Of a DNA stretch of 64,000 nt, positions 57,787 to 64,000 are shown one piece after another. Every line of letters begins with the position of its first letter. The stretch's first letter is position 1. Location of the stretch: the NCBI RefSeq assembly GCF_023336735.1, contig NZ_JAMBAQ010000002.1, positions 1 through 64,000 on the forward strand, given 5' to 3'. The notes beneath the pieces are model-generated. The model worked only from the letters and a program-made list of their open reading frames with translations, ran no database searches and was not told where the DNA came from. The position numbers and the translations under genes were made by a program. The stretch comes from Moraxella oculi (GTDB lineage Bacteria; Pseudomonadota; Gammaproteobacteria; Pseudomonadales; Moraxellaceae).

Positions 57787-59166
57787 ATGAAATTTTCATT
57801 TAAAAATATTGGCTATGTTGATAATGGCTGTCTTGAATTGGGTAATTTGACAATATTGTTTGGTGAGAACAACGTTGGGAAAACTTATCTAAATTATGCA
57901 ATTTATGGCTTGCTAAAAAGCATAAAAAATAATATTCATTTTGATTTTGATGATAATTATATTGATAGCTTGCAAGAGAATGGCTTGGTAAATATCTCTT
58001 TGTATGAAATCAATATGTTGAAATCTTTAGAGAGTTCTGGGCATAATTTTTCTGAAAATTTACATAGATATTTTAATACTAATGAAGAGTTCTTTGAAGA
58101 TTCTTCAGTCGGTATTTCTATGGTAGATATGGATTTGGAAAAAATTATACCCAAAAAATTTGAAGCAAAAGCTGTGATAGGAAAAAAACATCAGAGTGAG
58201 TTTATTTTCTATAAAGAAGAAGGTACGGATATCATTAATATCACATTAAAGCATAATGGTGAGTTACAACAAAATTTTCCTAACAGCCTTATAAAGAATA
58301 TTTTAAATGATTTCTTGATAAAATTGATAGTATCTAATGATGATTTTCCCAATCCATTTGTTATTACATCTGAAAGAACGGGTATATCTTTATTTTACAA
58401 AGAGCTGGATGTAAATAAGAATTTAATACTTGAAACCTTAACAGAAGGTAAAGAATTTGACCCTTTTGACTTCTTAACGAAATATCGTTCTAGATATGCC
58501 CAACCAATACACGATAATATTCAGGTAATTAGGGATTATGAAAGCGTTCAAAAAAATAAAAGCTTTATCAGAGAAGATAAAGAAAAATATGATTCAATTT
58601 TGAACACTTTGCAAGATATCATCGGAGGTAATTTCAAAAATTCCAATAAAGAAGTTTTTTACTATCCAAAAAAGAAGAAAAATAGAAGAAAAATAGCTAT
58701 ACCATTTTATGTTGCCTCATCTTCTATAAAATCTATGTTTCTGATTGACTTGTATATAAATTGTATCGCTAAAAAAGGAGGGCTATTAATTATTGATGAG
58801 CCAGAACTAAATTTACATCCAAACAATCAAAGAAAGATAGCCGTTTTATTGGCTAAACTAATAAATGCTGGCGTTAAGGTTTTGATTACTACTCATAGCG
58901 ATTACTTAGTAAGAGAGCTTAATAACCGAATTATGCTAAAAAACTTGTCGCCAGAAGCAAGAAGAAATATTATGTGCGAATACAAGATATCTGAAGATGA
59001 ACTTTTGGATATCTCGGATGTAAAAGCTTATGGTATTGGGGTGGAAAATCATGAAATAACTGAGTTTACTATTAATGAGTATGGCATAGACACAAAAATT
59101 TTTGATACAGTTATTAATGAGGCAAATATTTTAAATGATAAAATTTACTATTCTTTAGGTGAGTAA
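57787..59166 (+). CDS. AAA family ATPase (ABC/OLD-like), first gene of a putative defence pair
   Basis: The 459-residue protein is a RecF/SMC/OLD-type ATPase. N-terminal FKNIGYVDNGCLELGNLTIL leads to Walker A GENNVGKTYL (residues 26-35). A long insert (about 45-320, coiled and charged) separates it from the ABC-like second half with GGLLIIDEPELNLHPNNQ (Walker B near residue 337, with the catalytic Glu) and LITTHSDYLVRELN (H-loop). There is no TOPRIM nuclease domain as in OLD. It has a strong AGGAGGTG ribosome site beginning at the trpB stop codon. The next gene starts 2 bases after its stop, so the two form a tight unit. Base composition is much more AT-rich than trpB and trpA, a sign of horizontal gain. 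ATPase plus effector pairs of this layout (for example Septu and PARIS) defend against phages; I cannot match it to a known one. Confidence 0.9.
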   Translation: MKFSFKNIGYVDNGCLELGNLTILFGENNVGKTYLNYAIYGLLKSIKNNIHFDFDDNYIDSLQENGLVNISLYEINMLKSLESSGHNFSENLHRYFNTNEEFFEDSSVGISMVDMDLEKIIPKKFEAKAVIGKKHQSEFIFYKEEGTDIINITLKHNGELQQNFPNSLIKNILNDFLIKLIVSNDDFPNPFVITSERTGISLFYKELDVNKNLILETLTEGKEFDPFDFLTKYRSRYAQPIHDNIQVIRDYESVQKNKSFIREDKEKYDSILNTLQDIIGGNFKNSNKEVFYYPKKKKNRRKIAIPFYVASSSIKSMFLIDLYINCIAKKGGLLIIDEPELNLHPNNQRKIAVLLAKLINAGVKVLITTHSDYLVRELNNRIMLKNLSPEARRNIMCEYKISEDELLDISDVKAYGIGVENHEITEFTINEYGIDTKIFDTVINEANILNDKIYYSLGE

Positions 59167-59168
59167 GT

Positions 59169-59780
59169 ATGGTACAAATCTGCTCATTTTTAGCTAGTTT
59201 TAAAAGTTTACTCAACCCAGACATTATACTAGATTTTGTTACTGACAACCCTAGATGTAATAAGCTGATTTTAAAAGAAGATTCGGATGGTAGTTTAATT
59301 AACAGACTTAACATCGACCATATTCCCAAAAATTCAATTGCTTTTACATTAGATTTTTGTGAGGGAAAAAAGAGATTTCCTCAATTATCACAGTACTTAA
59401 ACCCTGAGCGTGAAGATGGTTTAAATAAGAGTTGTGATATTGTAATAATGGTTTGCAATAGTACAGATATTGATGTGTATTTTTTTGATTTAAAATCTGA
59501 AAAAATTAAACCAAAAGACTGTTCAAGGCAGTTAAAAAACTCTGAACTATTTGTTGTAGATTATCTTCTTCAATCTTTAATGAAATATTATCATCGTAAC
59601 GAGTATGATAATATCAAGTTAAGAAAAAGAAGAAGAATTATTGGTTCGCCAAATACTAAATTAAGAAAGAATACTAGAAATCTCAGCGATAATCGTAACG
59701 AGTTTAAAGACTTTTTACCCTTAACAATTAATGTATTAAATAATGGAGAGGGTTACATATCATTTAATACATTTAACTAA
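59169..59780 (+). CDS. Putative PD-(D/E)xK-like effector paired with the AAA ATPase
   Basis: The 203-residue product is not a family I recognise. It begins 2 bases after the ATPase stop. The middle reads SCDIVIMVCN with Asp90, then VYFFDLKSEK with Asp107 and Lys109, and SRQLKN with Gln121. This order, D ... (D/E)xK ... Q, is like the active site of RecB-type PD-(D/E)xK nucleases, so a nuclease role as effector of the ATPase is a reasonable inference but not proven. A basic stretch (LRKRRRI near 151-157) could bind nucleic acid. It lacks HNH, TOPRIM or DUF4435-like signatures. Its end lies 10 bases before the trpA start. Confidence 0.8.
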   Translation: MVQICSFLASFKSLLNPDIILDFVTDNPRCNKLILKEDSDGSLINRLNIDHIPKNSIAFTLDFCEGKKRFPQLSQYLNPEREDGLNKSCDIVIMVCNSTDIDVYFFDLKSEKIKPKDCSRQLKNSELFVVDYLLQSLMKYYHRNEYDNIKLRKRRRIIGSPNTKLRKNTRNLSDNRNEFKDFLPLTINVLNNGEGYISFNTFN

Positions 59781-59790
59781 TCTGTTATTT

Positions 59791-60639
59791 ATGGAGATAG
59801 ATTTGAAATATTCTGTACAAACCCGAATTTCCCAAACTTTTGCGACTTTAAAACAGCAAAACAAAAAAGCCCTAATTCCCTACATTATGGCAGGCGACCC
59901 AAATCCGTCCGTTACGGTGGATTTAATGCACGAGCTGGTATCGGCAGGGGCGGACATCATTGAGATTGGCTTGCCATTTTCCGACCCAATGGCGGACGGA
60001 CAGGTGATTAGCCTAGCTGGTGAGCGAGCTTTAAACGCTGGCACCAGTACCAAAAAAGCCGTGCAAATGGTGGGCGAATTTCGCAAGACCAATACCACAA
60101 CACCTGTTTTGTTAATGGGCTATTTAAACCCTGTGGAGATTATCGGTTATGATGATTTTCTAACTTTGTGTGCACAAAATGGTGTGGATGGCTTATTGCT
60201 TGTCGATTTACCGCCCAATGAAACAGACGACACGCTGTCCAAAAGACTTGCCGACAAACGCATCAATCAGATTTTTTTACTTGCCCCAACCACACAAGCC
60301 GACCGCCGTCAAGCGGTATTAAAGCACGGCACAGGCTTTATTTATTATGTCTCGGTCAAGGGCGTAACGGGTTCAAAGGCATTGGATACCGATGAAGTGG
60401 CTCGCCAAGTCCAATCCATTAAAGCCGATACCGATTTGCCTGTGTGTGTGGGTTTTGGCATACGAGACGGCGAGAGTGCCAAAGCGGTGGCAAAATTTGC
60501 AGACGGTGTGATTGTCGGCAGTGAGCTGGTTAAAAACTTTGCTGGTGTGGCGGCCGACGATGAGGTGGCGATTGCGGCTGCTCGTGCCACTTTACTTGCC
60601 AAAATGGACGAGCTTAGACTGGCGATTGATGATGCTTGA
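59791..60639 (+). CDS. trpA: Tryptophan synthase alpha chain
   Basis: TrpA cleaves indole-3-glycerol phosphate to indole and glyceraldehyde 3-phosphate. The 282-residue barrel has PYIMAGDPNPSVTVDLM, IIEIGLPFSDPMADG with the catalytic Glu, LMGYLNPVEIIGYDDF, GLLLVDLPPNE with the catalytic Asp, FIYYVSVKGVTGS and VGFGIRDGESAKAV. The start is uncertain: ATG 59791 has no ribosome site, while TTG 59803 (MKYSVQTRISQTF) has GGAG 6 bases upstream and fits the family length better. An ATG at 59743 would overlap the preceding gene. It is separated from trpB by the ATPase/effector pair. Confidence 0.96.
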   Translation: MEIDLKYSVQTRISQTFATLKQQNKKALIPYIMAGDPNPSVTVDLMHELVSAGADIIEIGLPFSDPMADGQVISLAGERALNAGTSTKKAVQMVGEFRKTNTTTPVLLMGYLNPVEIIGYDDFLTLCAQNGVDGLLLVDLPPNETDDTLSKRLADKRINQIFLLAPTTQADRRQAVLKHGTGFIYYVSVKGVTGSKALDTDEVARQVQSIKADTDLPVCVGFGIRDGESAKAVAKFADGVIVGSELVKNFAGVAADDEVAIAAARATLLAKMDELRLAIDDA

Positions 60640-60766
60640 TCAGCATGGTTTGGAATAAGTTGGCACATGGGCGTGATGAAAGGCATGAATAAAATTTATT
60701 TGCCAAATAAATAATACAAGTGTAAACTATATTTCATTGTTAATTGCATAAAAAATAGGATTATTT

Positions 60767-61660
60767 ATGTCAGATCAAGCCCAAATTGCCAGCACCGAGC
60801 CGACCATTTGGCTAAAGCGTACCGTACCAGGCATCAAGCAAGATCGTGTGGTGGCACCATCAGCAGTGGAAACAGAACCATCTACTGAATGCCCTAATTG
60901 CCATTCTTTGACGACCAACACTAGCTTGATTTTTAATCAGTATGTTTGCCCAGATTGCGATCATCATTTGACGATGTCAGCACGCAAACGCCTGACTTGG
61001 TTCTTTGACAGTGTGAGTGCAGAACTGGGGCAGGAATTTGTTGCAGGAAACCCATTGGATTTTGTCGATTCTAAACCATACCCAGAGCGTATGACCCAAG
61101 CCCAGTCAGCGACTGGTGAGAGCGAAGCCTTGGTGGTCATGGAGGGTAGGATTGACAAGTTGGAATTGATTGCTTGTGCGTTTGATTTTAAATTCATGGG
61201 TGGTTCTATGGGGTCTGTGGTTGGTGATCGTTTTGTGCAGGCTGCCGAAAAGGCATTGGTAGAGCGCAAGCCTTTGGTGTGTTTTGCTGCCTCTGGTGGT
61301 GCCAGAATGCAAGAAGGCTTGCTATCACTCATGCAGATGGCGCGAACATCGGCAGCGATTGAAAGAATGCGTATTGCTGGCGTGCCTTATGTGGTAGTAT
61401 TGACCAATCCTGTTTATGGCGGTGTAACAGCAAGTCTTGCCATGTTGGGCGACATACACATCGCTGAACCTAAAGCTATGATTGGATTTGCAGGTAAGCG
61501 AGTGATTGAGCAGACGGTAAGAGAAGTGCTTGATGAGCCGTTTCAACGAGCAGAATTTTTATTAGAAAAAGGTACGGTTGATATGGTGGTGCATCGTCAT
61601 CAACTGATTGAGACGATACATCGCTTGCTGACCAAGCTATGTAAATTGCCAAATGCTTAA
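60767..61660 (+). CDS. accD: Acetyl-CoA carboxylase carboxyltransferase subunit beta
   Basis: AccD with AccA transfers the carboxyl group from biotin to acetyl-CoA to give malonyl-CoA, the first step of fatty acid synthesis. The 297-residue product has the N-terminal zinc ribbon CPNCHSLTTN and CPDCDHHL (four Cys), then SARKRLTWFFD, DFKFMGGSMGSVVGDRF, the oxyanion region SGGARMQEGLLSLMQMA, NPVYGGVTASLAMLGD and GFAGKRVIEQT. The trpA-accD-folC order is the common gammaproteobacterial arrangement. Confidence 0.97.
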   Translation: MSDQAQIASTEPTIWLKRTVPGIKQDRVVAPSAVETEPSTECPNCHSLTTNTSLIFNQYVCPDCDHHLTMSARKRLTWFFDSVSAELGQEFVAGNPLDFVDSKPYPERMTQAQSATGESEALVVMEGRIDKLELIACAFDFKFMGGSMGSVVGDRFVQAAEKALVERKPLVCFAASGGARMQEGLLSLMQMARTSAAIERMRIAGVPYVVVLTNPVYGGVTASLAMLGDIHIAEPKAMIGFAGKRVIEQTVREVLDEPFQRAEFLLEKGTVDMVVHRHQLIETIHRLLTKLCKLPNA

Positions 61661-61767
61661 CGACTGCTTGATGTTGCCATAAGCTAACAGGCTGGTTGCA
61701 TCAAAAGAGTATGATGATGACTGCCAAGACGCATGACGGCATTTGCCATGTGTTTTGTTTGTTGTTA

Positions 61768-61776
61768 TGTTATAAT
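61768..61776 (+). promoter_or_regulatory. Extended -10 promoter of folC
   Basis: TGTTATAAT is a perfect extended -10 about 50 bases before folC. Transcription would start near 61783. Confidence 0.6.
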
Positions 61777-61785
61777 CACTGAATC

Positions 61786-61814
61786 AAAACGCTTGCAATG
61801 CAGGCGTTTTCTTT
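61786..61814 (+). terminator. Terminator-like hairpin at the start of the folC transcript
   Basis: AAAACGCTTGCA and TGCAGGCGTTTT pair with one G-T base pair, followed by CTTT. It starts about 3 bases after the predicted folC transcription start. It may end accD transcription, or act as a 5' structure of the folC mRNA. Confidence 0.55.
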
Positions 61815-61828
61815 ATGAATTAACCAAT

Positions 61829-63166
61829 ATGATAAAGACCATGAGAACAACCAAGCATTTGACCGAAAATGACAGCCTGGCAAGCTGGCTAGAATACATT
61901 GCCAACATTCATGTCTCTGCGATTGATATGGGGCTTGAACGCGTATTACCAGTTGCTCAGCGTTTGGGTGTATTAAAAAAACAAATGCCCAATGCTCCTT
62001 ATGTATTCACGGTTGCTGGTACGAACGGCAAGGGGTCGACTACCGCCACCATCAGTGCCATTTGTCAAGCGGCAGGGCTAAAAACCGCCCTGTACCAATC
62101 ACCGCATCTGATTGATTTTACCGAACGCATGAATATTGATGGCAGGCAGACTGATGAGAACTCTTTGGTGCGTGCATTGGCAAAGGTGGAGCAGGCTCGC
62201 CTTGACATGGGTCTAAGTTTGTCTTTTTTTGAAATGACGACATTGGCAGCTTTGTTGATTTTTAAGGAGGCTGACTGCGATGTGTGGGTGTTGGAGATTG
62301 GCTTAGGCGGACGGCTAGATGTGGTCAATATCATTGATCCTGATGTGGCGGTGATTACCAATATTGGCATTGATCATGTTGACTGGTTGGGCGACGATCT
62401 TGAAAAAATTGGACTTGAAAAAGCAGGCATCATTCGTGATGGCATTCCTGTCATCTTGGGTGCAAGGATTCTGCCTAGTAGTGTGTCGGAGATGGTTCGG
62501 ATGAGGCACGCCAAATCGTACCAACTGGGTAAGGAGTATGAATTTGATGACCGTCAAGATGTTTGGTATCATTCATCGGCTGGTACGACGCTCAAATTAC
62601 CCAAGCCTAGAATTTCTTTGGTGAATGCGGCAAATGCAGTCAGTTCAGTGCTGGCATCATCTTTGGACATTAACCAAGCGGCAATCGCTCAAGGCTTAGA
62701 AAGTGTGGCTCTGTCAGGGCGGTTTGATCATCGCAACTTTGGTGGCAGAAAATGGCTGTTTGATGTCGCTCATAACGCTCACGGCATGAGTTTTTTGTTG
62801 GAACAATTCGTCCCATATTGGCATGAACATCAACGAACTCATGCTGATGCCAAGCTTCATGTCGTCTTTTCTATGTTAGGGGATAAAGACATTGGTTTGG
62901 TGCTTGATTTGGTGCAGGCAAAGATTGACGAGGGTTTGTTTGAGATTGCCGCTTGGCATGTCGCCATGATTGACCACATAAGAGCGATGGGATTGAATGA
63001 CATTTTAACTCTCATGGATTGCCATTTATCATCGGCAAACATCATCACTTATGATGAGTTAAGGCTGGCAAGTGTTGGAGCGATTGAGATGAGTAATGAC
63101 CAAGACATGATATTGGTATTTGGTTCATTTCATACCGTTGGTGAGGTTTTGACGGCGTTTAAATGA
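61829..63166 (+). CDS. folC: Dihydrofolate synthase / folylpolyglutamate synthase
   Basis: FolC adds glutamate to dihydropteroate and to folates. The 445-residue Mur-ligase-like protein has LASWLEYIANIHVSAIDMGLERV, the ATP loop VAGTNGKGSTTATISAI, SPHLIDFTERMNIDG, FFEMTTLAALLIF, VLEIGLGGRLDVVNIID, TNIGIDHVDWLGDDLEKI, GRFDHRNFGGRKWLFDVAHNAHG at the C-terminal domain start and FGSFHTVGEVL at the end. I chose ATG 61829 (MIKTMRTTKHL) because the promoter and hairpin precede it; ATG 61841 is possible. The open frame extends to 61733 but lies in the promoter. Confidence 0.95.
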   Translation: MIKTMRTTKHLTENDSLASWLEYIANIHVSAIDMGLERVLPVAQRLGVLKKQMPNAPYVFTVAGTNGKGSTTATISAICQAAGLKTALYQSPHLIDFTERMNIDGRQTDENSLVRALAKVEQARLDMGLSLSFFEMTTLAALLIFKEADCDVWVLEIGLGGRLDVVNIIDPDVAVITNIGIDHVDWLGDDLEKIGLEKAGIIRDGIPVILGARILPSSVSEMVRMRHAKSYQLGKEYEFDDRQDVWYHSSAGTTLKLPKPRISLVNAANAVSSVLASSLDINQAAIAQGLESVALSGRFDHRNFGGRKWLFDVAHNAHGMSFLLEQFVPYWHEHQRTHADAKLHVVFSMLGDKDIGLVLDLVQAKIDEGLFEIAAWHVAMIDHIRAMGLNDILTLMDCHLSSANIITYDELRLASVGAIEMSNDQDMILVFGSFHTVGEVLTAFK

Positions 63167-63304
63167 ATTATTAGCATTGTTGTGTTGCATCATTGATGGT
63201 GTTGATACTGGATTGACAATATTGCAGAAACATTGTATTTTTAGTCATTGTATTGAGCAGATTGATTTTTGGTAAGTTGCTGTGAGAGATGAGGGTGCTG
63301 TTTT

Positions 63305-64000
63305 ATGATTTCAAAACAAGTAATTTTGGGCTTGGTGTTATTGTTGGGTGGTTCGGTAACGATTTTTGCTGTATTACAAAATAGCAAACCCATCAAGCCA
63401 AACGCCGATGAGGTAATTCAAGCTGTGCAAATGGACGATGCGGTAACAAGACCTGTGGCCGTACCTTTGACAGCAGATGCAGCGACCGAAGAAAAAATTC
63501 TATCTCAAAAGCAAAAACAAAGAGAGCTTTATAACCAACAGCTTGCCAAAGAAGCTGATGTGCTACTCAGTGAGCAGGAGCGTGCACGCATGTTGGCATT
63601 GGAAAAAGCCAAGCAAGAGGCCAATCCAACAACTCAATCCCAAATCAGTGCGGACAATGCTTCTAAAAGTGAGATGATCGCCATGCCTGCCGTGCAAACT
63701 CGTCCAGAAGCGGTAGAGGCGGCCAGAGTAGCGGAACAAAAAAGAATGGCTGAGCAAAAAAGAGCTGCTGAGCAAAAGGCCATCCAAGACCAACAGCTTG
63801 CTGAACGAAAATCAAGAGAAATGACCAAACAACAGCCCAATCAGACCAAACAAGATAAGCAAGCAGAAAAAATCACCACACAAACCAAGACTGAAAGTAA
63901 GCCTGCCACAAGCAATGATGCCATGAAAAAGGGTAAGCATACCGTTGCCAAAGGTGATACGCTGATCGGTTTGTCTCGCACATACGGCGTTCCTGTGTCA
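63305..64000 (+). CDS. LysM-domain envelope protein, N-terminal part (runs off the window)
   Basis: The frame is open from ATG 63305 to the end of the window, 232 residues. The N-terminus has one membrane helix (VILGLVLLLGGSVTIFAV, about 6-23). Residues about 60-200 form a highly charged, Ala/Gln/Lys-rich region with heptad-like repeats (RVAEQKRMAEQKRAAEQKA), probably a coiled coil crossing the periplasm. The last visible residues HTVAKGDTLIGLSRTYGV are the first half of a LysM domain, which binds peptidoglycan. In many gammaproteobacteria a DedD/SPOR protein follows folC; this one carries LysM. The remaining part lies beyond 64000. Confidence 0.85.
   Translation, partial: MISKQVILGLVLLLGGSVTIFAVLQNSKPIKPNADEVIQAVQMDDAVTRPVAVPLTADAATEEKILSQKQKQRELYNQQLAKEADVLLSEQERARMLALEKAKQEANPTTQSQISADNASKSEMIAMPAVQTRPEAVEAARVAEQKRMAEQKRAAEQKAIQDQQLAERKSREMTKQQPNQTKQDKQAEKITTQTKTESKPATSNDAMKKGKHTVAKGDTLIGLSRTYGVPVS

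Noticed and set aside
57767-59810. TTGAAAT present at both edges of the ATPase/effector insertion, as a possible target-site duplication
   Set aside because: Seven AT-rich bases shared by chance are likely; no inverted repeats or transposase go with them.

Overview
The window looks like chromosomal DNA of a Moraxella-like gammaproteobacterium (family Moraxellaceae). This is an inference from gene content and order: an MurG-MurC-Ddl-FtsQ-FtsA-FtsZ division cluster, a trpF/trpB/trpA-accD-folC-LysM cluster, a six-gene Na+-translocating NADH:quinone reductase operon, two tandem porins, an Acinetobacter/Moraxella-style four-cysteine type IV pilin, and moderately AT-rich DNA. No species can be named from this alone. 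I saw no tRNA gene, CRISPR array, prophage or complete insertion sequence.

Layout. 1-110: 3' end of a 5S rRNA gene and the rRNA operon terminator. 200-658: type IV prepilin. 881-2652: rpsB-tsf with promoter, leader and intergenic attenuator. 2795-4411: pyrE-gshB. 4842-6947: phoX, a Tat-exported alkaline phosphatase behind a good Pho box. 7186-17439: the division/cell-wall cluster murG, GNAT, small unknown gene, murC, type II restriction-modification pair, ddl, ftsQ, ftsA, ftsZ. 17525-17683: the last 52 codons of an IS630-like transposase. 17824-23022 (minus): porin, porin, S9 prolyl oligopeptidase operon. 23443-26846 (minus): purK, purE, metallophosphoesterase, rhomboid protease. 27287-32163: OmpA-domain envelope protein, RluE-type pseudouridine synthase, M61 peptidase (minus), slyD. 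32645-38541 (minus): nqrABCDEF. 38988-45061: hisA, a lipoprotein, rnr, rimI, a stop-interrupted gene, and infC with an AUU start. 45331-53880: transketolase, aldehyde dehydrogenase, PIF1-like helicase, epd-like dehydrogenase, proS. 54067-64000: DUF4230 protein, trpF, an interrupted frame, an SDR, trpB, an AAA ATPase plus putative nuclease pair, trpA, accD, folC, and the start of a LysM protein.

Two conserved operons carry AT-rich two-gene cargo placed exactly between core genes. The murC/ddl junction holds a restriction endonuclease and 5-methylcytosine methyltransferase whose frames overlap by 4 bp. The trpB/trpA junction holds an ABC/OLD-like AAA ATPase and a small protein with a D...DxK pattern that could be a PD-(D/E)xK nuclease. 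The second pair is my best candidate for an undescribed (probably anti-phage) system. The core genes around both insertions remain intact, so each cargo could be co-transcribed with essential or biosynthetic genes.

Regulatory structure is easy to see. Several promoters carry an extended -10 (TGnTATAAT or close). Three predicted transcripts (rpsB, the first porin, folC) start at or within a few bases of a stem-loop. Most gene ends have recognisable intrinsic terminators. Two stretches (43978-44496 minus and 55371-55718 plus) read as open frames interrupted by a single stop codon and are probably decaying genes.
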